Source: Paenibacillus_AA sp045062745 (GTDB taxonomy: Bacteria; Bacillota; Bacilli; Paenibacillales; NBRC-103111). Taken from it: a DNA stretch of 64,000 bases. Both the position numbers and the translations under genes were made by a program. Location: contig NZ_JBJGED010000029.1 in assembly GCF_045062745.1 (NCBI RefSeq), positions 1-64,000 of the forward strand. Direction: 5' to 3'. Shown here one piece after another: positions 44,428-53,141 of this stretch (the stretch's first letter is position 1; each line of letters opens with the position of its first letter). The notes under the pieces were generated by a model. It saw only the letters and a program-made list of their open reading frames with translations. It was not told where the DNA came from and searched no databases.

Positions 44428-44511
44428 TGCGGTCGAGAGGACTCGAACCTCCACGGCTGTTACCCCACTAGAACCTGAATCTAGCGCGTCTGCCAATTCC
44501 GCCACGACCGC
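44428..44511 (-). tRNA. tRNA-Leu (anticodon CAG)
   Basis: The 84-base class II tRNA on the minus strand has acceptor pairs GCGGTCG/CGACCGC, a D-arm with GGCGGAATTGGCAGACGC, an anticodon loop TTCAGGT giving CAG, a variable arm (TGGGGTAACAGCCG) and the T-loop GTTCGAGTC. CCA is not encoded. It reads CUG codons, which are frequent in this GC-rich DNA. Confidence 0.95.
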
Positions 44512-44582
44512 GTGTCGTTTGTTGCGGCGACAAGAAATAATATAGCACAGCTCGTCTAACGAAGTCAACACTTATTTCAAAA

Positions 44583-45335
44583 TTATTTGTGGGCCTCCCT
44601 GACCCGCACATAATCAAGGTACTCCAAGGCGGCTTGGCGGCCTGCTTCGTACACGGTCCGGCCGATCAAATAGCCGAGCCGGGTGGCGGTGCCGGCATAC
44701 GCATAGCGGGAGGCGCCACGCTGGGTGGCCGCGACGACGATGGCGTCCGTCGTCGTGCCGGTCGCGAGTCGGCCGTCCGGCCCCGCCGGGATGCGCAGCT
44801 CTTGCAGCAGGGCGGTCTTCGCCTCCGTGGCGGTGATGACGGCATTGACCATAGCCGCGTCCGTCATCCAACCGTCGACGAGAACGATGCTGTTGATCGT
44901 CCCCGGGTACAGTCGATCTACGTCCACAATGTCGCCGGCCCTGGCGGCGTTGCTGAGGCCTACGGTGACCCAGGCGCTGACCGTCAGGTCATCCAGCGCC
45001 ATCGTTTCGTGGCCTGCATGTTCGACCCAGGCGGCGGTCAGCATGCCGGCGCAGTGCTCCGCCGGATAGCCCGTCCGCGACAAGAAGTCCCCCATCTCGC
45101 GAGCCGGATCGTCGCTCATGTATGATTTGGGCACCTGCCGGTTTATAATAAAATAACTCGTCTGAAACCCGCCTCCCCAGATGGAGGAGTTAAGCGTCCG
45201 GAGCGCCGTGTCCGAGGCGATGCAGAGCACCGGTTCGCCGTCATCATGAAGCAGGCCATGCCGGATGCCTGAGATCGCGCTTAGAAGCTGCAACCGTTCC
45301 TCGTGTCGTGGCCCCGGGTTCCCAATACTGGTCAT
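44583..45335 (-). CDS. cbiZ: Adenosylcobinamide amidohydrolase (CbiZ-like)
   Basis: The 250-residue protein matches the CbiZ family, with LRTLNSSIWGGGF near residue 46-58, TVGLSNAARAGD, and GTTTDAIVVAA. CbiZ cleaves the side chain of adenosylcobinamide and related corrinoids to give adenosylcobyric acid, allowing salvage of foreign corrinoids. No other cobalamin gene is seen nearby. Its start overlaps the stop of the 70-residue gene upstream by ATGA, and that gene is probably in the same transcript. Confidence 0.85.
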   Translation of the reverse strand: MTSIGNPGPRHEERLQLLSAISGIRHGLLHDDGEPVLCIASDTALRTLNSSIWGGGFQTSYFIINRQVPKSYMSDDPAREMGDFLSRTGYPAEHCAGMLTAAWVEHAGHETMALDDLTVSAWVTVGLSNAARAGDIVDVDRLYPGTINSIVLVDGWMTDAAMVNAVITATEAKTALLQELRIPAGPDGRLATGTTTDAIVVAATQRGASRYAYAGTATRLGYLIGRTVYEAGRQAALEYLDYVRVREAHK

Positions 45336-45544
45336 TCCGCCTCGTCCCGCCCTTGGTTGGCCGGCTGATATTTATACTCGCGCGACAGCTTCACGACCCG
45401 ACGGTTCGGCCTACGCACCATGACCGTATCGTCATCCCAAGCCACGATGAACCCGCGCACGTCATTTTCCGGCTCCGAATCCCGTACGACGCGAATTTTC
45501 GTCCCATTCACCCGATACATATTGAGCTGCTCGTCCGATATCAT
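45332..45544 (-). CDS. Hypothetical 70-residue protein
   Basis: This is a small, soluble, charged protein with two beta-rich segments (NGTKIRVVRDSEPENDVRGF and IVAWDDDTVMVRRPNRRVV), reminiscent of small SH3- or Sm-like barrels, but I do not recognise it. The ribosome site AAGGAG is strong. It is coupled to the cbiZ-like gene by a 4-base overlap. Confidence 0.7.
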   Translation of the reverse strand: MISDEQLNMYRVNGTKIRVVRDSEPENDVRGFIVAWDDDTVMVRRPNRRVVKLSREYKYQPANQGRDEAE

Positions 45545-45571
45545 GGCTGTTCACTCCTTTCAAGCTGGATA

Positions 45572-45616
45572 TAAAAACGGACAGGATAGAGGAGCCTACG
45601 CCGCCTCTCCCTGCCC
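45572..45616 (-). terminator. Terminator after the hypothetical gene at 45632
   Basis: GGGCAGGGAGAGG and CCTCTATCCTGTCC form a near-perfect stem, followed on the minus strand by GTTTTTAT. Confidence 0.75.
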
Positions 45617-45631
45617 GCTCTATGCGGCCAC

Positions 45632-45958
45632 TTATCCAACATGTTCCTTCGTATCGTTCTTCTCGAACCAATCGTCCAGCACCTTGCTCGACATGACCCG
45701 GCGCTCTATATATTCAACCTGCTGGTCGGTAAAGATCGACTTCCACTCCATAGAAAGCTCGCTGAGCAGCTTCACGATGGTGAGCAGCTCCGACCACGCC
45801 ACATATCGCTTATACCAGAAAAACTGAGGATGCTCGATCATGTAAGGATACAAATCGTCAAACTCGGTGTGCTTGCAGTCGAGAGCCCGTTCAAAATGAA
45901 CCTTCGCTTCCGATAACTTGGTCATCATGTAATCGGCGGATAGCTGTACATTCCCCAT
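45632..45958 (-). CDS. Hypothetical 108-residue protein
   Basis: This soluble, mostly helical protein (MGNVQLSADYMMTKLSEAKV start) is rich in aromatic residues around MIEHPQFFWYKRYVAWSELL. No signal peptide or known motif is seen. The ATG at 45958 has GAGGAGG; the upstream alternative at 45991 would include that ribosome site in the coding region. A TATAAT lies near 45997 on the minus strand. I cannot assign a function. Confidence 0.75.
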   Translation of the reverse strand: MGNVQLSADYMMTKLSEAKVHFERALDCKHTEFDDLYPYMIEHPQFFWYKRYVAWSELLTIVKLLSELSMEWKSIFTDQQVEYIERRVMSSKVLDDWFEKNDTKEHVG

Positions 45959-46072
45959 TCCGATCGCCTCCTCTCTATAGCTCCCTTTCATTATAAATGA
46001 AAATGCACACGGAGGAAAGATTCCAATTCATCTCAGAAAGTAGTCCAACTGCAACCGGCGGCCTATCCACCC

Positions 46073-46642
46073 TTATAAAAACCGGACTTCGCCTTGCTCC
46101 AAAGATTGAATCTGCACAAGCGATTCGAGCCGAATGCCGCTCTCGCGGATCGTCCGGGCGCCGGCCTGGAAGCTCTTCTCGATCACGATGCCGAGCCCGA
46201 CCAGCGTCGCGCCCGAACGCTCGATGACGCGAATCAGGCCGCGGGCGGCGTCTCCATTGGCGATGATGTCGTCGATGAGCAGCACGCGATCCTCGGGACC
46301 GAGCACGCTCTTCGAGACAAGAATATCAGTCACGATGCCTTTGGTGAACGACGGGACGCGCTCCGCATACACCTCGGTTTCGGTCGTCAACGTCTTCTTC
46401 CGGCGGGCAAATACGAGCGGGACCCCGAGCTCCAGAGCGGTGGCAAAGCCCACGGTGATGCCGGACGACTCAATCGTTAGCACCTTGGTAATCGAGTCTT
46501 CCCGGTACCGCTTGGCGAATTGCTTGCCCATTTCCATGATGAAGGGCGGATCTACCTGATGATTTAATATTTTATCCAAGTTCAACACTTGTTGGCTTAC
46601 GATATTGGCTTCTTGTTGGATGCGTCGCTTCAGTTCTTCCAT
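46073..46642 (-). CDS. xpt: Xanthine phosphoribosyltransferase
   Basis: The 189-residue type I phosphoribosyltransferase has the PRPP-binding loop VLLIDDIIANGDAA (about 119-132). Family-specific segments are LNLDKILNHQVDP and LTIESSGITVGFATAL. It converts xanthine and PRPP to XMP for purine salvage. The ATG at 46642 has AGGAGG upstream. It stands alone, without the pbuX gene that follows xpt in Bacillus, and I found no guanine riboswitch in the leader. Confidence 0.9.
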   Translation of the reverse strand: MEELKRRIQQEANIVSQQVLNLDKILNHQVDPPFIMEMGKQFAKRYREDSITKVLTIESSGITVGFATALELGVPLVFARRKKTLTTETEVYAERVPSFTKGIVTDILVSKSVLGPEDRVLLIDDIIANGDAARGLIRVIERSGATLVGLGIVIEKSFQAGARTIRESGIRLESLVQIQSLEQGEVRFL

Positions 46643-46976
46643 GAGATTCCTCCTAAGGCGTTTCCTTTCCGTTAAGGTACCACATTCGCCGAAGAACATT
46701 CAAGGGGAGCCATACCTGGAAACGTAAAAAAATCCCGAAAGGATGCAACTATTTCCCAGGTCGATTCGTCTTAGTAAGTAGAAGCAAGAAAACAATGGTA
46801 TTGGCAGCGATTGGAAGAACCTTCAGGCAAGAGATGGCGGTTGGGACGCCGAAACAAGCGGATTTGGGGGCAATTGGGCTTTGTCTGGATAGGCCCGGGA
46901 ACGGTATGATGGGATTGTTTGCACAACATCTATCCAATAGACAAAGAGAAGCTTGAACCGGAGAAGGAGAAACGCT
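46643..46976. other. Divergent control region between xpt and a lipoprotein gene
   Basis: I see no gene in this 334-base gap. On the minus strand, 46713-46761 holds an inverted pair (ACCTGG near each end, with GAAA/TTTC extensions) enclosing a short hairpin followed by TTTTTTT. It could be an attenuator in the xpt leader, but it lacks the conserved loops of a purine riboswitch. No clear promoter was found for the lipoprotein gene. Confidence 0.4.
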
Positions 46977-47729
46977 ATGAGAAACAAACCTGTTGTGCAT
47001 GGGGTACTCGCAATCGCGCTCGTCACCCTGTCGGCTGTCGCCAGCGGCTGCAGCGGCACGTCGAAGCCGGGAGAGGCCAGTCCGGTCCCTACGCAGGAGC
47101 CGGGGGTGAAGCTCGGCGTAACGGCCACGCCCCCCGCGATCGCGCAGCCATCCGATCAAGGTCCGGCGAAGCCGGGAGGGACCGGCGGGACGGACGAGGC
47201 GCACGGCGACATTCAGACCGCTTCCAGCGGCGGAGGCAGCCAAGCGGACAACAGTCAGGCGGCCGGGAAGAACGTTACGGCCTCCTCGGACTCGACGACG
47301 CCGGAGGATAAGGCGACTCCTCCGCCTGTAGAAGGGTACACGGTGAAGAAGCCGTCGCTGATGGGCATTACGCTTGCGGACACGACGGCCTCCGTCACGC
47401 TCAGGCTGGGCAAGCCGGAGAACGAGTACACGATGGAAGATGAGACGGATCCGATCGTGGCGTACGAGTACCGCGGATTCATCGTCGGCTTCAGCAAGGC
47501 GAAGCTCGTGCAGTTCGTGGAGATTACGAGCGGCGAGGTCAATCCGGGGCTGAACGGCTTCAAGCTCGGCCAGTCTGCGAAAGAAGCGGTGGACGCCCTC
47601 GGCAAGCCGGACGCGAGCACGAAGTACGCGCTCTCCTACAAGAGCGCCGGGACGATCCTGAAGCTGGACGTCGATCCCGTCTCGCAGAATGTGCTGTCCA
47701 TCAAGCTGTATGCCGACCAGAAAGCTTAA
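46977..47729 (+). CDS. Hypothetical lipoprotein with two SmpA-like repeats
   Basis: The 250-residue protein has a lipoprotein signal (lipobox VASGC near residue 25), a low-complexity Gly/Ser/Pro/Thr region (about 28-115), and two related modules. These are MGITLADTTASVTLRLGKPE and LNGFKLGQSAKEAVDALGKP, each of the G....S..V...LGKP type seen in SmpA/BamE-like folds. It is exported and anchored on the outer face of the membrane. ATG has GGAGAA upstream. Function unknown. Confidence 0.75.
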   Translation: MRNKPVVHGVLAIALVTLSAVASGCSGTSKPGEASPVPTQEPGVKLGVTATPPAIAQPSDQGPAKPGGTGGTDEAHGDIQTASSGGGSQADNSQAAGKNVTASSDSTTPEDKATPPPVEGYTVKKPSLMGITLADTTASVTLRLGKPENEYTMEDETDPIVAYEYRGFIVGFSKAKLVQFVEITSGEVNPGLNGFKLGQSAKEAVDALGKPDASTKYALSYKSAGTILKLDVDPVSQNVLSIKLYADQKA

Positions 47730-47760
47730 TTCGAGTTCCCATAACCGTCAAACAAACTAA

Positions 47761-47803
47761 ATCCCTTGCTGCCTTCCCATCGAAGGTATGCAAGGGATTT
47801 TTA
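47761..47803 (+). terminator. Intrinsic terminator of the lipoprotein gene
   Basis: ATCCCTTGC and GCAAGGGAT form a 9-bp stem with inner CCTT/AAGG, followed by TTTTTAG. The stem sequence is the same as in the terminators at 10999 and 19260 but with a longer loop. Confidence 0.85.
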
Positions 47804-47838
47804 GATTTCTAATAACACGGCTTCGATCAGAAGCTTTC

Positions 47839-48459
47839 TTATACGCCGTTTTTTCGCATAGGACCGCCCTTCTTGCGCAAACGCAAAAATACCAGAACAA
47901 GCAGCAGCATCACCCCGATGCCGATCGCGACCCCACGTCCCAAGTAAACGTGAATCATGTTCAGGACGGCCTCCCAGTTGTGGCCGATGATTCGTCCGAG
48001 CGTGATGAAGCTGAAGCACCACACGAGCGCGCCGCTCCCCGCATAGACGAGGTATAACCAAAACCGCATCCTGCTCATGCCGGCCAAGTAACATGTCAAT
48101 TGACGAACCCCCGGGACGAAATATCCGAAAGAAACGGTCCAGACGCCATACTTCTGGAACCACTTCTCCGCACGGGCGAGCCGGGCCGGCGTCAAGAGGA
48201 ACCACTTGCCGTACCGATCCAGGAACGGCTTGCCCACCCGGCGGCCGATCCAGTAGCTGATCACCATGCCGGTCATCGTGCCGGCGAAGCACACCGCAAT
48301 GGATCCGGCCAAGGTTAAGTGGTCAAAGGCGGTTAGAGACCCGATAAACGTCATCAGCGTCTCTTCCGGGATCGGCAAGCCGATCATGCCAAGAGCTAGA
48401 AAGCCAAACAAAGCCATATATCGAAACGTCCAGATCAATTCGAAGATGTAGGAAAGCAC
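47839..48459 (-). CDS. DedA-family membrane protein
   Basis: The 206-residue protein has about five hydrophobic segments and the DedA signatures GLPIPEETLMTFIGSL near the N terminus, YWIGRRVGKPFLDRYGKW and FVPGVRQLTCYLAGMSRM. DedA proteins are undecaprenyl-phosphate or lipid flippases and are needed for envelope homeostasis. The start is GTG with AGGGAG upstream. Confidence 0.88.
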   Translation of the reverse strand: MLSYIFELIWTFRYMALFGFLALGMIGLPIPEETLMTFIGSLTAFDHLTLAGSIAVCFAGTMTGMVISYWIGRRVGKPFLDRYGKWFLLTPARLARAEKWFQKYGVWTVSFGYFVPGVRQLTCYLAGMSRMRFWLYLVYAGSGALVWCFSFITLGRIIGHNWEAVLNMIHVYLGRGVAIGIGVMLLLVLVFLRLRKKGGPMRKNGV

Positions 48460-48622
48460 GGCAGCACGCTCCCTTTTGCGGGATCATCTTGCCCGTATTA
48501 TAAAAGATCGGCCGAGGTTGTGCAAACCGGTCGCCGGAAATATGATCTTTTTTCCCCCTTTCCTTCATAACTTGTACAGTAGCCAAGCTACCAAATCAAG
48601 AGTGAAGGACGTGCATGCCGCG

Positions 48623-49666
48623 ATGAAAGCATGGGGAACCGTCTTGCAAATCGCCTTTACATATATTGGAACGATCGTAGGCGCGGGATTCGCGACCGGG
48701 CAAGAAATTTTGCAGTTCTTCAGCCGGTACGGCTGGATGGCCACGATTACGATCACCCTCGCCGGACTGCTGTTCATCTGGCTCGGCACGAAGGTCATGC
48801 TGCTCGCAAATCAGATCAAGGCGAGCTCCTACGAGGACTTGAACCGGTATTTGTTCGGCCCGCGGCTCGGCAATGCGTTCAGCCTCTTCTCTCTGGTCGT
48901 TCTGTTCGGCATCAATGCCGTCATGCTGGCCGGAGCCGGCTCCGTGTTCCGGGAGCATTTCAATCTGCCGTATCAATACGGACTTCTCTTCACGCTGCTG
49001 CTGGCATATGGGGTCATAACGGGCGGACTGAAAGCACTCATGGCCGTGAACAGCCTGGTCGTCCCGATGATGTTCCTGTTCAGCATCCTGATGGTGACCG
49101 CCGCCATCGGTTCTCCCAATGCGGGTAACTGGCTGACGTGGTCGAGCGATTACAACCCGGTCCGAATATGGACGGCCCCTCTGCTCTACGTGGCGTTCAA
49201 CCTGGCGACCGCGCAGGCCGTACTCGTCCCGCTCGGTGCCGCGACGAAAAACCCGCACCTCCTGAAGAAGGGCGGGTGGTTGGGCGGCATCGGCATCAGC
49301 CTGATGCTGCTGGGCGGGCATTTCGCCCTCTCCTCGCAAATGCCGGGTATCGCCCAGTTCGAAATTCCGATGTCCCATCTGATCGGCCGGCTCGGCCACG
49401 GCGTTCAGCTCGCGTTCATCGCGGTGATCTTCGGGGAAATCTTCACCACCCTGATCGCGAACGTGTACGGCCTGACGCTTCAGCTCCGACAGCGTACAAG
49501 CTTCTCCTACAACGGCATCGTCCTGTCCATCTTGCTCGCGAGCTACGTGGTTGGCCAGATCGGGTTCAGCACGCTGCTGTCGACGTTATACCCGCTGTTC
49601 GGCGTGATAAGCATGCTCTGGTTCGTCCGCATGATCCATCCGCGCGGTACGGCTCCCCCGATGTAG
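48623..49666 (+). CDS. YkvI-like membrane transporter
   Basis: The 347-residue protein has about ten helices. The first, LQIAFTYIGTIVGAGFATGQ, contains the GAGFATGQE motif of the YkvI family, which has the LeuT/APC-type transporter fold. The substrate is unknown. I chose the ATG at 48623, next to helix 1; the upstream reading to 48476 adds 49 residues with no family likeness. Its 3' end overlaps the convergent gene at 49586 by 81 bases. Confidence 0.82.
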   Translation: MKAWGTVLQIAFTYIGTIVGAGFATGQEILQFFSRYGWMATITITLAGLLFIWLGTKVMLLANQIKASSYEDLNRYLFGPRLGNAFSLFSLVVLFGINAVMLAGAGSVFREHFNLPYQYGLLFTLLLAYGVITGGLKALMAVNSLVVPMMFLFSILMVTAAIGSPNAGNWLTWSSDYNPVRIWTAPLLYVAFNLATAQAVLVPLGAATKNPHLLKKGGWLGGIGISLMLLGGHFALSSQMPGIAQFEIPMSHLIGRLGHGVQLAFIAVIFGEIFTTLIANVYGLTLQLRQRTSFSYNGIVLSILLASYVVGQIGFSTLLSTLYPLFGVISMLWFVRMIHPRGTAPPM

Positions 49667-50041
49667 CCGAATGAGCGTCGCGATGCGGATGAAGGAGAAC
49701 AGCATTCCCAGTAGGCAAAAGATAAAGCCGCACAGCAAGTACCCGTAGTGATATGGGGGGAACTGCTCCCGATCGCGGGCAACGGCCAGCAGGTCGGTGA
49801 ACAGGAACACGGCGCCTACGCCGAACAGCAGGATGACCGCATAGTCCCACACCATCCAGCCCTTCAGCAAAGGGGTCAAGGACCCGGTCTTCGCCGCTGC
49901 TGCCGCATCATCGCTCGAATCCGATTCCGGCGGCGCTTGCTTCGCCTTGCGCTCCATATAGAACGACCAGGCCGTGAACAAGGCGGCGCCCGTAACGAAC
50001 AAGCCGATCAAACTTCCGAATATCGCCAAACCCGTATACAT
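49586..50041 (-). CDS. Hypothetical three-helix membrane protein
   Basis: The 151-residue protein has hydrophobic segments at about 6-26, 66-86 and 98-120, with a charged, Ala/Asp-rich loop between the first two. Ribosome site AAAAGGAGG is strong. The last 27 residues, rich in His and Arg, are antisense to the YkvI-like gene end. I do not recognise a family. Confidence 0.65.
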   Translation of the reverse strand: MYTGLAIFGSLIGLFVTGAALFTAWSFYMERKAKQAPPESDSSDDAAAAAKTGSLTPLLKGWMVWDYAVILLFGVGAVFLFTDLLAVARDREQFPPYHYGYLLCGFIFCLLGMLFSFIRIATLIRLHRGSRTARMDHADEPEHAYHAEQRV

Positions 50042-50125
50042 CTATGTCCCTCCTTTTCCTTGTACAATGTGAACTTATGCTCGGTCGGCCAATCCCATTC
50101 CTGTCCATACGCCCCAGGAAACCGA

Positions 50126-50464
50126 TCAGCCCAAGTAAAAGACGAGCAGCCAAGTCAAAAAGAAGGCGACGGGCGGAAGCGCCCAAAGTGCGGCGTATCC
50201 TATACGGTCCGGCCAATCGGGAATCGGCCTCATGATCGTCCGGGTCATGAACCGATCCCAGAACGTGGAGCCCGGCCCGTCGTAATCGGGACGGGGGGCC
50301 AAGCCCTTCCGGTGCTCGCCGAGCTCCATCCGGCCCCGCTTCCATCCGACTTGATATGTAATTTCCCGTTTCAGCGGTTTGTTGTCCTCCTGCACCCGGC
50401 ACTCCTCCTGATACGGTTTTAACGAATATGATCGGCCTGTAGCCAATTCATGGATTGCTCTCAT
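50126..50464 (-). CDS. Hypothetical protein with C-terminal membrane helix
   Basis: The 112-residue protein has a charged, basic N-terminal part and a single hydrophobic helix near residues 88-111 (LWALPPVAFFLTWLLVFYL), a tail-anchored layout. ATG at 50464 has GGGGAGG upstream. The longer reading to 50614 overlaps the divergent transporter gene and is rejected. Together with the gene at 49586 it may form a small operon. No family recognised. Confidence 0.65.
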   Translation of the reverse strand: MRAIHELATGRSYSLKPYQEECRVQEDNKPLKREITYQVGWKRGRMELGEHRKGLAPRPDYDGPGSTFWDRFMTRTIMRPIPDWPDRIGYAALWALPPVAFFLTWLLVFYLG

Positions 50465-50536
50465 TGTACTACACCTCCCCGGCGAATTGTAGTATGATAC
50501 GAGTGGTTCTAAGCCTTCAAGAGAGAGGATCCGGAC

Positions 50537-51475
50537 ATGATGTGGCTTGTATATGCGGCGCTGGCCGCGGTGTGCTTCGGCATGCGGGGCATTTTGTATC
50601 ACTGGACATCGCAAAAGCCGATCGATCGGAACACGATGCTGCTCGGCGTGTATCTATGCGGCGCGCTCATCGCCGGTGTATTCGCGCTGCTGCTGCATCA
50701 GGAGTGGAGCCCGGGCGTCTGGATGGGGCTGTCGATGGGGCTCTTCTCGTATATCTCCAACGCGGCTATGTTCCGCGGCTTCGCAGTAGGTAAAGCGTCG
50801 CTGGTCGCCATCTGCACGGCGCTCACACCGCTCGTGGTGGTCGGGATTTCCTACGGCCTGTGGAACGAGACGCTGACTTTCCCGCAGACGGCCGCCCTGA
50901 TCGTCATCCTGGCCGGGATCGTCATGATCCGGTACTCGAACGACATTTCGCTGCGGAACTTGAAGGGCGTGCACTGGGCGCTGCTGGCCATGCTTACGTT
51001 CGGCCTCACGGACGTGTCGTCCAAACAGGCGATGCTGTGGAACGCGGATAAGCTGCCGACGCTGTTCGTCATGTATGCCACGGGCTCCGTCCTGTTCTTC
51101 CTGTCGTGGTACCGGAACGTGCTTAGCACTGTCAAGGGCGCGAAGCTCTCCGGCAGCCGGAACGAAATCGCCGCGACATTGGAGGCAAGCGACTTGCGCG
51201 CCCGAGAAGAGCAAGAGCGCCCTGCCCGGTGGTCAACGGGACGGACGCTCTTCGTTGGGATGGCGGTAGGCTTGAGCAACATCTCGGGCATGATGCTGAT
51301 CCTGCCGGCTTTCGAGTTGGGCGTGACCGGGCTGGTATCCGCGATCGTGGCGACCTCTGTGCTGCTCATTTTGCTATACGCCCGGTTCGTGCTGAAGGAA
51401 GTGTGGTCCGTGCTCGAGTTGATCGGAATCTTCACGACGATCGCGGGCGTACTGATCCTCCGCTTGCTGGGCTAA
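50537..51475 (+). CDS. EamA/DMT-family transporter
   Basis: The 312-residue protein has ten predicted helices in two EamA-like repeats, separated by a charged cytoplasmic loop of about 50 residues (NEIAATLEASDLRAREEQER). DMT transporters export amino acids, nucleotides or other metabolites. Start ATG-ATG is preceded by AGAGGA. It ends 6 bases before the convergent GntR gene. Confidence 0.85.
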   Translation: MMWLVYAALAAVCFGMRGILYHWTSQKPIDRNTMLLGVYLCGALIAGVFALLLHQEWSPGVWMGLSMGLFSYISNAAMFRGFAVGKASLVAICTALTPLVVVGISYGLWNETLTFPQTAALIVILAGIVMIRYSNDISLRNLKGVHWALLAMLTFGLTDVSSKQAMLWNADKLPTLFVMYATGSVLFFLSWYRNVLSTVKGAKLSGSRNEIAATLEASDLRAREEQERPARWSTGRTLFVGMAVGLSNISGMMLILPAFELGVTGLVSAIVATSVLLILLYARFVLKEVWSVLELIGIFTTIAGVLILRLLG

Positions 51476-51481
51476 GGCGGA

Positions 51482-52189
51482 CTAAGGCTTCCCGCCGGAG
51501 TAATCCTTCAGCAGCTTTTGCCTCACATAGTCGAGATGCCTGTACATGTGGCCGAACGCCGCATACGGATCCCGCGCGGCGAGCGCCTCGTAAATGTCGG
51601 TGTGGAATTTCACCGTTACATCGCGCTCCCGGTACTTGATCTTTCTGTTCATGCGGTCATGCGTGACGAGCAGCGACTCGCTCATGCCCCCCACGATCGG
51701 GTTGCCTGCGCTCTCCGCGATCAGGCGATGGAACGTCTTGTCGATCTCGCCGTAGTTGTTGTCCACCGACTCGGCGATCTGATCGATCGTCACCCGGAGC
51801 CGGGCGAGCTGCTCGTCCGTGATGCGCTCCGCCGCCATCGTGACGAGCCCGAGCTCGAGCGCCATCCGGGCTTCGATGATCGCCGGCATGTTGTCAACAG
51901 CGAGGGCGAGCATGAGCGAGAACGGCTTGCTGCCGATCGTATCGTTGAAATACGTGCCGCCGCGCGGTCTTCTCGTGACGACCTCCAGCGTCTCCAGCGA
52001 GCTCAGCGCCTCGCGCAGCACGGGCCGGCTCACCTCCAGCATCCGCATCAATTCCATCTCGGGAGGCAGCCGGTCCCCCGGCTTCAGTTGCCCGCTCATC
52101 AGCAGCTGTACGATGCGCTCCACGACCTGCTTCGCGAGCGTCTGGCGCTTGACCGATTCCACTTCCAAATTCGTATGTGTACCATCCAC
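51482..52189 (-). CDS. GntR/FadR-family regulator of the glucarate operon
   Basis: The 235-residue protein has a winged helix-turn-helix (LKPGDRLPPEMELMRMLEVS, then RPVLREALSSLETLEVV) and an all-helical FCD effector domain. The His residues that bind metal or ligand in this subfamily seem present (DKTFHRLI and KFHTDIYEAL). It is the last gene of the glucarate operon and most likely represses it, with a matching TNGTNNNACNA site at the operon promoter. Start GTG with AGGGG upstream. Confidence 0.88.
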   Translation of the reverse strand: MDGTHTNLEVESVKRQTLAKQVVERIVQLLMSGQLKPGDRLPPEMELMRMLEVSRPVLREALSSLETLEVVTRRPRGGTYFNDTIGSKPFSLMLALAVDNMPAIIEARMALELGLVTMAAERITDEQLARLRVTIDQIAESVDNNYGEIDKTFHRLIAESAGNPIVGGMSESLLVTHDRMNRKIKYRERDVTVKFHTDIYEALAARDPYAAFGHMYRHLDYVRQKLLKDYSGGKP

Positions 52190-52229
52190 GATTGAAGTTC
52201 CCCTTACTCTTCCAATTGATTCATCTATT

Positions 52230-53111
52230 CTACCGTTTCACTTCGACCTTAGCCAGCTTTTCATAAAACTGCACCAGACTCCCGTGATCCCGTTCGCCCA
52301 TGCCGTCCGCCTTCAGAGCCTGCATCATCTCCATCACCTGAGCCGTTAGCGGCAGCGGAACGCCTACCTCGTGAGACGTTTCGAGCACATTGTGCAAATC
52401 CTTCATATGGAGATTCAGCCGGAAGCCCGGATCGAACTTGCGGTCTAGCACGAGCGGCGCCTTAGCCTCAAGCACCGTACTGCCCGCGAGACCGCCTCGG
52501 ATCGCCTGGAAGACGAGCTCCGGCTGAACGCCGGCCTTGCTCGCCAGCACGAGCGCTTCCGACATCGCCGCGAGATGGATCGCCACCATGATCTGATTCG
52601 CCAGCTTCGTGACGTTGCCCGCGCCGATCTCCCCGGTCCGCACGACGGAGGCCGCCATCGTCTTCATCACGTCATAACACCGGTCGAACACCTCTTCTTT
52701 GCCGCCGACCATGACCGAGAGCGTGCCTTCGATCGCTTTGGGTTGCCCGCCGCTCACGGGGGCATCGAGCATGTCGACGCCGGCCTTCTCCAGCTCCCGC
52801 GCGATCTCCTGACTGACGAGCGGCGCAATGGAGCTCATGTCGATGACGACAGACCCTCTCGGTGCCCCTTCGATAATACCGTCGGGACCGAGCACGACTT
52901 CCCTGACCTGCGGCGAATTCGGCAGCATCGTGATGACGATGTCCGACCGCTCCGCGACCGCCTTTGGAGTGGGGGCTGCCGTTACGCCTTCGGCGACGAG
53001 CTCGCCCGCCGCCCGGTTCCGCTCCAGCACGATCAGCTCGTACCCGGCGCGAAGCAGGTGGCGGCTCATCGGCTTTCCCATGATGCCTAATCCGATGAAG
53101 CCAATTTTCAT
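52230..53111 (-). CDS. garR: 2-hydroxy-3-oxopropionate (tartronate semialdehyde) reductase-like
   Basis: The 293-residue beta-hydroxyacid dehydrogenase has the NAD(P) site GFIGLGIMGKPMSRHLLRAG at the N terminus, the substrate-binding DAPVSGG (about 116-122) and the catalytic Lys169 in GNVTKLANQ. It reduces tartronate semialdehyde to glycerate. In this operon it would act after cleavage of the sugar-acid intermediate, supporting the aldolase route. Related 3-hydroxyisobutyrate dehydrogenases share these motifs; the operon context decides. ATG with GAGGAGG. Confidence 0.85.
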   Translation of the reverse strand: MKIGFIGLGIMGKPMSRHLLRAGYELIVLERNRAAGELVAEGVTAAPTPKAVAERSDIVITMLPNSPQVREVVLGPDGIIEGAPRGSVVIDMSSIAPLVSQEIARELEKAGVDMLDAPVSGGQPKAIEGTLSVMVGGKEEVFDRCYDVMKTMAASVVRTGEIGAGNVTKLANQIMVAIHLAAMSEALVLASKAGVQPELVFQAIRGGLAGSTVLEAKAPLVLDRKFDPGFRLNLHMKDLHNVLETSHEVGVPLPLTAQVMEMMQALKADGMGERDHGSLVQFYEKLAKVEVKR

Positions 53112-53141
53112 ATTGGATCCTCCTCTGTTATAAGTTCTCTA

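Noticed and set aside
46643..46760. Guanine riboswitch in the xpt leader
   Set aside because: The conserved loop sequences and three-way junction of the purine riboswitch could not be found; only an unassigned hairpin is visible.
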